DNA of 64,000 nucleotides from Craterostigma plantagineum (lineage: Eukaryota > Streptophyta > Magnoliopsida > Lamiales > Linderniaceae). The notes under the pieces are model-generated. The model did no database searches, had not been told where the DNA came from, and saw only the letters and a list, made by a program, of their open reading frames with translations. Position 1 is the first letter of the stretch. Each line of letters starts with the position of its first letter. The stretch spans positions 124,001-188,000 of the forward strand of contig JAPQWV010000363.1 of the NCBI GenBank assembly GCA_027422505.1, written 5' to 3'. The position numbers were made by a program, and so were the translations under genes. This document shows positions 48,631 through 58,922 of the stretch, one piece after another.

Positions 48631-50209
48631 ATGGCCCGAAAAACCTCGAAAGCGGACAAAAAGATCGCCTACGACAAGAAGCTGTGCACTTTGCTTGATC
48701 AGTACACGCAGGTGCTCGTTGTTGCTGCCGACAATGTCGGATCGAACCAGCTTCAGAGCATTAGGAAAGGTCTGAGGGGCGACTCTATTGTGTTGATGGG
48801 AAAGAACACGATGATGAAGAGGACTATCAGGATCCATTCTGAGAACACTGGGAATCAGACTATTCTCAACCTCGTTCCGCTGCTTGTTGTGAGTTTTTCT
48901 TAATCGTTTGTCCGTATTTTTTTTTACGTGTGGAGATTATTTTTGTTTGATTAGGGTTTTCATGCAAAAAATTGAACCATAAACTGATAAATCTCTGTGC
49001 GATGATTTTGGTTTTAGTTGTTCTTTTTATTTATTACTGTGGGGTGACGGATTAATAATTAAAATACTATTTTGCCGTTCTGATTTGCTTTTAGGGAAAT
49101 GTTGGTTTGATCTTCACCAAGGGTGACTTGAAGGAGGTCAGCGAAGAGGTGGCCAAGTACAAGGTACATGCTTCGTTAATGCCTTTACTGTTAGATTTTA
49201 TTGAAGCAAATAATCACCTATTTTTGGATTCTGAACCTTGGATTATGTTCATCTGCATCTTTATTCAGGTTTACTCTTGACATTGATTTTCCTCTTTCCA
49301 TTATATTGCTTCGAAGTTGATTTTCTGAAGTTTACATATGCTTTATATATCGTATTATCGTAACAATAACAGGTTGGAGCTCCTGCCCGTGTTGGTTTGG
49401 TGGCTCCAATTGATGTTGTTGTTCCACCTGGTAACACTGGTCTAGATCCATCCCAAACTTCCTTTTTCCAGGTACATTTATTCATTTCTTCAAGAATTTT
49501 TGAAGTTGTTTCTCATTTCTACCTCATTTTCTTTGACACCCAAAACAATATATGCTCTCAGGTGCTCAACATCCCAACCAAGATTAACAAGGGAACAGTC
49601 GAAATTATCACGCCTGTCGAACTCATCAAGAAGGGAGACAAAGTGGGATCATCAGAAGCTGCCCTTCTGTCCAAACTCGGGATCAGGCCCTTCTCTTACG
49701 GGCTGGTGATCTCTTCTGTTTACGACAACGGATCCGTGTTCAGCCCTGAGGTCCTAGACCTTACCGAAGACGACCTCATCGACAAGTTTGCACTGGGTGC
49801 TTCCTTTGTCACTTCTCTTTCTCTTGCTCTCTCCTACCCCACGCTCGCCGCTTCGCCGCACATGTTCGTTAACTCTTACAAGAACTTGTTGGCCATTGCT
49901 GTTGAGACCGATTACTCCTTCCCACAAGCTGACAGAGTCAAGGAGTATCTCGCGGTATGTTTCTTACAGTTTCGTATTGTGCAATCTTGATGCTTCTTAC
50001 AGTAGCTAGCATGTTATTTGAGTTTTCCCAACTGAATATTTTTAATTTTTGTTTTCGTTAAGGATCCGAGCAAGTTTGCTGTGGCGGCTGCGCCGGCGGA
50101 AGCTGGTGGTTCAGGTGGTGCTCCGGCGGCGGCGGCGGCCGAGAAGGCCAAGGAAGAAGTGGCAGACGAGGAGTCCGATGATGATTTGATAGTCAATCTT
50201 TTTGATTGA
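48631..50209 (+). CDS. RPP0: 60S acidic ribosomal protein P0 (uL10)
   Basis: Base of the cytosolic ribosomal stalk: binds 28S rRNA through its N-terminal domain and P1/P2 dimers through C-terminal helices. Exons 48631-48888, 49095-49163, 49373-49471, 49562-49954 and 50063-50209 are in phase and give 321 residues. [11 protein letters not shown] is a slightly unusual start; the rRNA-binding domain ([34 protein letters not shown]) and stalk region are complete. An alanine/glycine hinge ([11 protein letters not shown]) follows. The final residues are [11 protein letters not shown] where the P-protein consensus is SDDDMGFGLFD, so the GTPase-contacting tail is altered in this copy. Followed by the 170-bp tandem duplication. 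Confidence 0.95.
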
Positions 50210-50218
50210 TTCATCAGA

Positions 50219-50558
50219 ATTAATTGTGTTCTCTTTTAAGTGAATTTGGATATCTTTTTTCTATGTTTATGTTATGGCTATTATGGATTTCGTATGTCTG
50301 CCTCGTACTTTTTCTTTGATCCCAAGGACATGTTTGTTGGGTATTCCGCTATAATATTTGCATCTTCTCTATTTTGATTTTCCTTCTTATTAATTGTGTT
50401 CTCTTTTAAGTGAATTTGGATATCTTTTTTCTATGTTTATGTTATGGCTATTATGGATTTCGTATGTCTGCCTCGTACTTTTTCTTTGATCCCAAGGACA
50501 TGTTTGTTGGGTATTCCGCTATAATATTTGCATCTTCTCTATTTTGATTTTCCTTCTT
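50219..50558 (+). repeat. Exact 170-bp tandem duplication after P0
   Basis: 50219-50388 and 50389-50558 appear identical by eye over all 170 bases, starting ATTAATTGTGTTCTC and ending TTTTCCTTCTT. The repeat starts ten bases after the P0 stop codon, so two copies lie in the 3' UTR or flank. Identity means it is very recent or an assembly artefact. Confidence 0.93.
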
Positions 50559-51392
50559 CTGATATCTGCCTCGTAATTGTAATGGGTAATAATGACCTTT
50601 CGTGTGATGAAGAGACGAATATGAACAACAAATAATTTTATTCTTATATTAGCTAATACGGCACATGCATAATGTTTAATGTAATAGTAAAACCCAAAAG
50701 TAGCACATCTTTTCTTTGGATGAATAAAGCTGATTAATTAATTCATTCATTTCTTGGTCTTTGCATTTGTCACGACTGATCAATAATATGATAATAATAT
50801 CTCCGCGAAACAGTCCTTGTGACGAACGACACATGTTAGTTAGTTATGGCATCATCCCATCAATTCCACTGGTCCTTTAAAAGCGTAAACGTTGGTTTTT
50901 GGAGCTTACCAAAGTTCATCTCCTACTCTCCAGAATCATCCATCTCTATCTCTCTCTCTGTCATCATCCTATCCATTGATCTTCTTTCTTTCATCATCCT
51001 ACATTACAAAAATCGCCCTAGAGAAAAAGGATACTGACGTTTATGCAAGAAAGGAAGCTGCTTTCTTACATAAAGAGTGATAGGAAATTAAGGCTACCTG
51101 CTCGGTAATTGGGGCCTTGGGGTTGATGCATAATGCATCATGTGCACGTAAAAGTCGATTTCCGCTCCTTGAAAACTCTTTCAAAGGTTTGATCTATCAA
51201 TGTTTGGCTTTTCGTCGTAGGTAGTATTAATCTTTTTCTTTTCCCCACTGTGCATCTGTATTTTGACAGGTTTGTTTGATAAGCTGACAGAAAAAAGCCT
51301 CTCTTCTTGATTAGCAGCTATCTTGGTAACCTTATCTTCTTCGGTTCTCTGCATTGGTTGCCTGCGATTAGCTTAGCGAAAAAAAGAAAAAG
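50559..51392. other. Intergenic before the TPR-like gene
   Basis: P0 3' flank and the upstream region and leader of the gene at 51393. Pyrimidine-rich near 50940-51000. No other gene seen. Confidence 0.35.
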
Positions 51393-52794
51393 ATGAGTGC
51401 TCAACCCACTATGCAAAGTCCACGCTATGGCCTTAAGCCTTTCTCTGCCTTGGTCACTTCCTCTGTTTCGCATACGAGGAATTGCGAACTGAGTCGAAGT
51501 TTCTCATCCATCGTTCTTCCGAAATCTGTCGATGCTTCCTCAAAGTTGCCCAGTTTTAACGGGGCTTATCGACCGTCTTGCAAGTCGAAGATGGACGCAG
51601 TTTTTGACGGTGGATCATCTAAAACTTCCAGCCAAGGACTAGGAAAAAATGGGAAAAAGAAGCTGCACTTTAGTCGTACATCATCTCAGGGAAGCCCCTG
51701 GAGGAGACACGACTCATCTTTGGGTCCAAGAATTGATTTCTCAGAGCCCATGATGCTCGATTTCGAGCACGACTCTCTCGATTGGCCCGGCGAGGAGACC
51801 GTCGTGTGGGCTACCATAGAACAAAAAGCTAAGAGCTTGGATATTCCACTTTCCCTTAGGATGATCAAGAAGAAACTGCAGAGCAGAGAGGGCTTCAGAG
51901 ACCATAGCAGGGAATCTACTTACTGTGCTGCGAAGTCAGCCTTTTCGTCAATGGTTTTCATCGTAGCAGAGCTTCAGAGCTGCGCTTTGCGGATGAGGGA
52001 AGAATCTTCGTGCCACCAAGATTTGGAGGTCATTACATCCAAAGTTCAGAAAGACATGCATTCTTCGTTCGCGTGGCTGTTCCAGCAAGTGTTTTCTAAG
52101 ACGCCCGATTTGATGCTCCACGTAATGATCCTCCTCGTGAATTTCATCTTATTTTCAGCATCTCACAACTGGGATTCTTCGAGGCTCGTCGAATCCCCCC
52201 AAAGTAGTAAGATTGACTATTCGACGCAGACCAGCCAAGAAGCGAGTGTTCATCCATGCGACGAAGCAGAGCTCAATCTGTGGAACTCCATCGTGGACGA
52301 TGCATTCAAAATTCAGTCGATCAACGAGCGAAAAATTCTCGTCTCGCCCGTTTCTGTGGAGATAGAACCCGATAACTACGAAGATTATATCAGGACAGAC
52401 CTAACTTATCAGACGAACTTGTCCCTCGAGCCCAATAACTCCCTCCTTCTGTGCAACTACGCACAGTTCTTGCACCTCGTCGCTAAGGATTACGACAGGT
52501 AAGTCTTGGCAAGATTCTTACCACATAAGCGTCCACTTTCAAGACATAAGATTTTGATTGGTTAATAACAGGGCAGAAGAATGCTTCAAGCGGGCCGTAC
52601 AATCAACTCCAACTGACTATGAGTCGTTGATCCAATACGCCAACTTTTTGTGGATCGTAAGGAAAGATTTCTCGGGGGCTGAAGAACGGTTTCTCCAGGC
52701 GTTGGCGGGCGAGCCCGAAAATCCTTACTATGCTTCGAAGTACGCAAGTTTCTTGTGGATCACAGGCGGCGATGAGACTTGTTTCCCTCTATAA
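51393..52794 (+). CDS. TPR-like superfamily protein
   Basis: Plant-specific protein with C-terminal tetratricopeptide-type repeats; function unknown to me. Exons 51393-52498 and 52572-52794 give 442 residues. The first 120 residues are serine-rich and basic, possibly an organelle targeting or disordered part. A helical domain follows (WATIEQKAKSLDIPLSLRM). From about residue 340 TPR-like motifs appear: NSLLLCNYAQFLHLVAKDYD, AEECFKRAVQSTPTDYESL, and QYANFLWIVRKDFSGAEERF, ending at FLWITGG. The pattern of N-Y-A-x-F-L with D-Y-x-x-A-E-E suits the plant family related to At2g29670/At1g07280 as I recall it. No membrane segment is certain (a hydrophobic LMLHVMILLVNFILF near 250). Confidence 0.83.
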
Positions 52795-53136
52795 CAACAC
52801 TTAACAACAGTAGAGCTCCTCAATGCAATAATTGACTTCGTAGTTGGTTGGTTAGTGCTAGTATGGTAGAGGGAGGTAGACGAGGAAATGTGTAATGAAA
52901 TGAATGAAAGCATGTAACTTTGGGCCTGAGAATTGAAGAAGTATCGCAGGCCCAAAAAGCCCAATAAGGATTCATTTTCATAAATCAAGCTTCTTATCGT
53001 ATCGCAGCTATTTAATTTGTCTTTCCGTGCAAGAAAATTGGAAGATTAAAGCAAACTGACAAAAACCCATTCTTCAGCTGAAAAGAAAAATCTGAGCTAA
53101 CAGAGGACTATAGTCGTCAGATCGGGGGAGAAGAGA

Positions 53137-55631
53137 ATGGATGTGATAAAGTCGCAGCAAGTATCGTCGCGCACGATCGAGAAAGTGGTGGTTCACCCGC
53201 TGGTGCTTCTGAGTGTCGTGGACCATTACAATCGCGTGGCGCGTGATACGAGGAAGCGCGTGGTCGGTGTTCTTCTCGGGAGTTCGTTTAAAGGAACTGT
53301 TGACGTCACCAATAGTTATGCCGGTGTGTTGTGCTTCTTCTGTTCTCATGTTTTATGTGTTGTTCTGGGGATTCTCTTTTTTTATCTTCAGATCTCGTCG
53401 TTAGTATCTTCAGTCGCTGCTTCAGTTGATTGAATTGTGTTTGAATTCAAATTGTTAGTTATGGTTCGTGTCCTGAGATTTGTGGCTTTTAGGTGAGGGA
53501 ATTGCTTCTATATATTGATGCGTTTGCTAATAAGCTTGTTGGGTTTATATTTGTTTTTTTTTTTTTTTTGAGTTGTTATTTATGCATTAAGGTCTGTGTA
53601 CTTGAAATTTTTCAATTTTATAATTTTCATATTCTTTGGTTAGTGTGGAGAACGAAAGGTTCTAGTACAGAATGGTTTTTTTGCCAACATATTTGCATGT
53701 TTTTTAAACACAGTGCCTTTTGAAGAAGATGACAGGGATCCTAGCATCTTTTTTCTCGATCATAACTACCATGAATCAATGTTCTCCATGTTTCGGAGGA
53801 TAAATGGTATGTACTGTCAGTCGATTGTTAAGCACTTAATGAAATATTAGATTGCTAGTTAATATACTCATTTAACTCTTTCAGCGAAGGAACATGTCGT
53901 TGGTTGGTACAGTACGGGTCCAAAACTTAGGGAGAATGACCTAAACATTCATCGCCTTTTCAATGAGTAAGGTTTCTTGCCCTTTAGAAAATCAAAATCC
54001 TATTTCCTTTTGCTGAGACAAAGTTTATGAGACGATTCCTTATGGTGTTTCTTGATGCTTCATTTTTCCTTACGTTGTATTACACATTGCTACCTGTTAT
54101 GGTGATGGCCTGTTGGCAAAAAGTGGCTTTATATCCCCAATGTTTATACAACCTTTCATGTCCCTACAGCTATGTTCCTACTCCCGTGTTGGTCATTATT
54201 GAGGTTCAACCAAACGAACTTGGCTTACCTACTAAAGCCTACTATGCCGTCGAGGAAGTAAAAGAGGTATAAGTAATTAATATTGGAGACCATTTGTAGT
54301 ATTGTTCCAGCCATCTGCTGCTCCCCTTCCCTATTTCTTGTGAATCCTTTGCCTGCTAAAATTTTTTGCATGAGATTCTGCACGGTGCAAAGTGAATGTT
54401 AAATGTTTCCAACACATCATTGTGTTGACACATGTTGGGTGGAGAAATTTGCAGAATGCTACTCAAAAAAGCCAGAAGGTGTTCGTGCACGTTCCTTCCG
54501 AAATTGCGGCTCATGAAGTCGAAGAAATTGGTGTGTATATTCTTATAAAACATTCATATCTTTCGGCTCTTTCTTTTTCCTTCATGTACAAATGAGTTAT
54601 GTGTGCATTACCTGAACGTCCTCAAGAGAATTTCGGGTCTTTCTCTTCGTTTCATCTACGATTGCATGTTATTTTATATTATTCATATGACAGGAGTCGA
54701 ACATTTGTTAAGGGATGTGAAAGACACAACTATCAGCACGCTTGCAACGGAGGTTTTTATTTCTCCTGTGGCCCTTGCTAGTTTTGATGGCACGGATAAG
54801 AACAAAGAATCTAAAGCTAAACTATTTTTAATCTTGCTTAGGTTACGGGAAAACTTGCTGCTCTGAAGGGATTGGATGCACGGCTGAAGGAGATAAGGAG
54901 TTATCTTGATTTGGTTGTTGATGGGAAGCTTCCCCTGAACCATGAAATTCTTTATCATCTCCAGGTATCTTTTTTTCGTAATTAATGCATGAATATGAAG
55001 TCATTCGTGTTTATCTCACCTTTCATATCTGTTTGGTTGATCACCTTTTGATATTACTCTAAATGTGAAATTACACGTCGCATCCGCAGGATGTGTTCAA
55101 CTTACTCCCAAACCTAAATGTGACGGAATTAGTTAAAGCTTTTGCAGGTACACATTTAAACGACACCGTTCATATTATTTGCTCTATCAAATTTATAATG
55201 CTATCCTTTTCGTCTTTTGATTACACTTTGCAGTGAAAACAAATGATATGATGTTGGTCATTTATCTGTCGTCCCTTATCAGAAGCGTTATTGCTCTCCA
55301 CAATCTAATCAACAACAAGGTGCGATATTTATTCATCCTTCCTATTTCCTATTTATGGTTTTGCACATAAACACTTTGAAAATCCATCAAAAAATCAGTG
55401 GTAGAGTAGATGTAATGATTGGTGGATGCACCATAAAAAAAATTTACGATCAAAATCCAACTTCAACCAGTTTGTATTCCACAATGAAAACATTCTGAGT
55501 TGCTCATCTTCAGTTTTCTTATCAATTTTATCGTTAAAAAAAAAAAAACACCACTGTAGATCCTCAACAAAGAACACGAACAAGCTGAGGATTCGAAGAC
55601 GGTAGCCGTCCCTACTGCTGCAGCTAGTTGA
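53137..55631 (+). CDS. RPN8: 26S proteasome regulatory subunit RPN8 (MPN domain)
   Basis: Lid subunit of the 19S proteasome particle; pairs with RPN11 and has an MPN domain that lacks the catalytic zinc ligands. Ten exons, 53137-53323, 53714-53806, 53885-53966, 54170-54266, 54455-54530, 54694-54752, 54842-54964, 55090-55147, 55234-55319 and 55560-55631, all in phase, give 310 residues. The MPN fold starts [17 protein letters not shown] with [19 protein letters not shown] replaces a JAMM active site. The helical C-terminus has [24 protein letters not shown] and the [20 protein letters not shown] segment that joins the lid bundle. All splice sites are GT-AG. RPN8 in Arabidopsis is At5g05780/At3g11270 by recall. 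Confidence 0.96.
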
Positions 55632-55916
55632 ACAAGAAAAAACTCTGGGGAAAAGTGGCATCTGCTTTAGCTGATATTTTGAATGCCACAAGAGAAGAAG
55701 TTTCATTTCATTGTAATGTCTGATGTTTAAAGTTCTCTTTGGTGGTTTCTGCCCTGTTGAATTCAATTCTACTGATCTTATTTGAGTTGATCCATGACAT
55801 TAATATTTTTGATTGTGTAAAATGGTAGCCCATCATTTTTGTGTAATTCTACGGCGATCGAACATAATTCAGTAAAATTAGAGAAGAAAAGAGGAAAAAA
55901 AAAGGAATAATCAAAT

Positions 55917-56501
55917 TTAATTGTCTTCGTCCTCCTCAGGTCTAACGGATTCCTCAAACTCGGCATCCATCAGAACTCGATCCATCAGATGCACCACGAC
56001 ACTCCCAACCTTCAAATCGACAACTTCCGATCTCGCTACTCCGTTGACGACCATCCTCCCACGCGCGTCTCCGCGCACGTGAAGCCCAAACCCGCCGATC
56101 GACTCAAAGGACGCCTCTTTCTCCCTTCTCCTCCTCAAATCCCCAGACCAAATCCACTTCGGAACGGCGCAGAATCCGAGGACGCGCGTCAGCACAGCGT
56201 GCGTCGACGGCTCTTCTGCTGAGCTGTCGTTTAGCCCGAGGTCGCGCTTTAGGGCTTCTTCGGTGGGAAGAAAGAGCGTAAATGCGAGGTCGGAGGACGG
56301 CAGCATTTCGATTATGCTCCCTCCGAGTTTTCCGATTCCGGCGGAACTCGTCGTCGTCGTTGAGGTTTTCGAGAGCGATACGATGAGCATTAGTGTGGTG
56401 AGGAGTGAAATTAGGCAGATGCAAGCTGCTAGGGCTTTAAATTTGGGGATTTTGGAGAAGGATTTGGCTCGTCTTCGTCGTCCTCTCATTTTTCGGAGCA
56501 C
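55917..56501 (-). CDS. FAS1-like single-pass membrane protein
   Basis: Single exon, 194 residues (190 if the second ATG at 56489 is used). A basic cytosolic tail (RGRRRRAKSFSK) precedes a membrane segment at about 26-45 (LAACICLISLLTTLMLIVSL). The rest resembles one fasciclin (FAS1) domain: DLAFTLFLPTEEALKRDL, a middle part, and GRMVVNGVARSEVVDLKVGSVVVHLMDRVLM, in which the H2-like VVHLMDRVLM box is clear. The acidic end is EEDEDN. Related plant FAS1-domain proteins are wall or surface linked, role unknown. Being basic-in and domain-out predicts a type II orientation. Confidence 0.78.
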   Translation of the reverse strand: MLRKMRGRRRRAKSFSKIPKFKALAACICLISLLTTLMLIVSLSKTSTTTTSSAGIGKLGGSIIEMLPSSDLAFTLFLPTEEALKRDLGLNDSSAEEPSTHAVLTRVLGFCAVPKWIWSGDLRRRREKEASFESIGGFGLHVRGDARGRMVVNGVARSEVVDLKVGSVVVHLMDRVLMDAEFEESVRPEEDEDN

Positions 56502-56683
56502 AATTTCAATGGGCTCGTAAATATAGCTAATACATCAAGCGACGTTTAGTCCCTACACTTCAATAGACTTAGCAAACAAAACCAACGATGATACAAGAAG
56601 AATGAAGAAGGAAAAGAAAAAGGAAAAAGACAAATACAGAGATGAAAAAGGATAAAAGAACGCTATTATCACGCAGCACGCCT

Positions 56684-58177
56684 TTAACAGCGATGGAAGT
56701 GCTTGTCGTCGTCCACATACTGCGTGAACTCTTCATCGGACAAAATCCCCTCCATAGTCTCCGGCGCCAAGACCACCTCCAATTCCACGCTGCCGTCGGC
56801 GAACCTGCCGGGAAACGCCGAGATCTTGCCGTCGAACTTATTCGCCCGCCCGCTTCGCACCGCCAAGGGTTTTCCCCAGCCCAGGTCATTCTCGTACATG
56901 GGAAACCTCGGACTGCTTCCCATGGTGAGCATCGCGCCGTCGAAGTTCCCCAAAGGGAAACAGCGCGGCTCCCTCTCCCAGCTCGCCACGTATTTTCTTA
57001 CGGTGTTCTCATCGTGGGCCATAACGTTCTTGTTCAGTTCTCCGGCGCACCAACCGATGTCGTTGCTTAGGACGTCGCCGGCGGCGGCGAACGTGGGAAT
57101 GCTCTGAATGGCGTTGCCGAAGTAGGTCGGGCTCAGCTTTGGCTCTAGACGGTGGCGGCAGTTCACGGCCATACGGAACGTCGTCGTTTTGGTCGGCGGC
57201 AGCTCTCTTGCGCGCGTGACCGCACGCCACAGCAGGGCGCATAACGATTGGAATGATGAGATCTCATTATTATTGAAACGCGTGATTTTATGATGGTGGT
57301 TTGGTGGCTTCGTGTGGGATTGCCACGTGTCGTTGCTCATCTTCCCCATGAGCTCAGCCACGTTGATTCCGCCGCCGTCTTCGTCGGCGGTGTTATTGCT
57401 GTCGTCATCTTTATTATAGCAGCAATTAGCGACGAGTTTCTTACTGCTGTTGACTCTGTTCTTGAGCTTCAAGATACTCTGTCTGCTAAATCTGAAGATC
57501 CTCTCCCTCACCCGCGCATCGCCGAAGGTAACCCTCGGTCCGCCGTCCGGCAACCTCAGAACCGCCGGAGAAATCAGAATCGAATCACGGCTGAAGTCTG
57601 GAACCTTGGACGGCACCTTCACGCCCCGACAAACCTCGGCGAAGCTGTTGAAGAAGTTCCAAAACGAAGTACCGTCGCAAACGGCGTGATTGACGGTGAA
57701 CCCAATGAAAACCCCGTCGGCCAACTCCGTCACCTGCACGGAGAGTATCGGACGAAAATGCCCCTGGTAGCTGACCGTTCGATCGAGGGCGAAGAACCCC
57801 TTAAAGGCGCCGGGAAGGTCGCCGTCGTCGGCCTCTCCACCGGCTATCAGCTTGCCGACGCGGAATTGGGTCCCACTGGCGAGGATGAAATCGACGCCCT
57901 CGTCGTTGCACGCGACGTGCACGTGTCCCTCCACGTCGGTGACTAACCGACCGGCGAGAGGTGGGAAGTGAGTCAGCGCTTCGGAAAGTGAACCCTTGAG
58001 CGCCGCCGCGAGCTCGTGGATGGAGACACGTGGCTCGGCGAAGAGACAGCCCTTTTGAATGTAATGGCAAGACAACATTGGGAGATCGGAGACCGAGAGC
58101 TTTAATTTGGGTAAAGTTGATTTCTTTGATGGAAAAATCGTAGTTTTGGAGACGATGGTCAAAGATTGAGACACCAT
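56684..58177 (-). CDS. BAHD acyltransferase (At3g50280-like)
   Basis: Cytosolic acyl-CoA-dependent acyltransferase; substrate unknown. Single exon, 497 residues, a little long for the family. The start at 58177 was chosen because the frame upstream is leader-like (proline- and histidine-rich) and BAHD proteins begin as MVSQ...ISKTTI. Motifs: LSVSDLPMLSCHYIQKG, HFPPLAGRL near residue 71, the catalytic HXXXD as NHAVCDG near 162, and the structural DFGWG motif in the altered form NDLGWG near 450. An asparagine/aspartate-rich insertion at about 262-290 explains the extra length. The branch is one I recall as uncharacterised acetyltransferases. A TATAAATA box is at 58261-58270. Confidence 0.92.
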   Translation of the reverse strand: MVSQSLTIVSKTTIFPSKKSTLPKLKLSVSDLPMLSCHYIQKGCLFAEPRVSIHELAAALKGSLSEALTHFPPLAGRLVTDVEGHVHVACNDEGVDFILASGTQFRVGKLIAGGEADDGDLPGAFKGFFALDRTVSYQGHFRPILSVQVTELADGVFIGFTVNHAVCDGTSFWNFFNSFAEVCRGVKVPSKVPDFSRDSILISPAVLRLPDGGPRVTFGDARVRERIFRFSRQSILKLKNRVNSSKKLVANCCYNKDDDSNNTADEDGGGINVAELMGKMSNDTWQSHTKPPNHHHKITRFNNNEISSFQSLCALLWRAVTRARELPPTKTTTFRMAVNCRHRLEPKLSPTYFGNAIQSIPTFAAAGDVLSNDIGWCAGELNKNVMAHDENTVRKYVASWEREPRCFPLGNFDGAMLTMGSSPRFPMYENDLGWGKPLAVRSGRANKFDGKISAFPGRFADGSVELEVVLAPETMEGILSDEEFTQYVDDDKHFHRC

Positions 58178-58260
58178 TATTTCGTTTTGAGTGATGATGG
58201 ATTTTGAGGTTATATGTGTTCTTGAGTGGGAGTGAGGCTTAATGAGGAGAGTTTTAGAGT

Positions 58261-58270
58261 GATATTTATA
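58261..58270 (-). promoter_or_regulatory. TATA box of the BAHD gene
   Basis: Plus strand GATATTTATA, minus strand TATAAATATC, about 85-95 bases upstream of the ATG at 58177. Confidence 0.6.
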
Positions 58271-58689
58271 GGGATGGGGAGGTGGGTTTGGTTCATGCAT
58301 TTAGTTTCAAGTATGTGTTTTATATTAAATATTATGTATAGGAAAAGAATGAAATATTATGTGGTATTTGATTTGATTGAGTTGACTTGGGTGGTGGGGA
58401 GGTGATAGACTATGAGATTTTTATTTTTTTTTATGGCAAGTGGAATTTGGGATATTGTTTGATGAAGGATTACTCAAAAGATATTACACAACACGTGTGT
58501 GAATACTGGGATTGCAACATTGAGGTAAAGATTGGTGTGATATTGATGTATAATTTGTGCAAAATGTATACTCGAAATATGCCTATCATCGAATTAATTC
58601 GATGGCGAAAATGGTTTTGGATATAGTTTCTACAAGTTGGAACGGTGAAGGATAACTAGTAAGGCGACGTTTAAGTGTGCTAATATATA

Positions 58690-58922
58690 CTCCCTTAGTC
58701 CCATTATTTTTATTTTTTTTACATTTTATCATATCAGCCTGTCCCTGTTAGCTTTTGTACATTTCCTTATCTAGGAAAAAATTATCACCCAATCAATACA
58801 ATAATATTATATATTCTTTTAAAATATACACATTTGACCTTTTAATTATACTATATTATTTCAATATTCAGTTTAACAGTAACCAACAGCCAAATGTCCA
58901 CAAACAAATGGGACTAAGGGAA
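58690..58922. mobile_element. Stowaway (Tc1/mariner) MITE, 233 bp
   Basis: Ends are CTCCCTTAGTCCCATT on the left and AATGGGACTAAGGGAA on the right, inverted repeats with 15 of 16 bases matching. Each is flanked by TA (58688-58689 and 58923-58924), the Tc1/mariner target. The interior is AT-rich and non-coding, as in Stowaway elements. Confidence 0.8.

Noticed and set aside
57290..57946. 218-codon plus-strand open frame
   Set aside because: It lies antisense to the BAHD acyltransferase and has no domain; it arises from the codon bias of the real gene.
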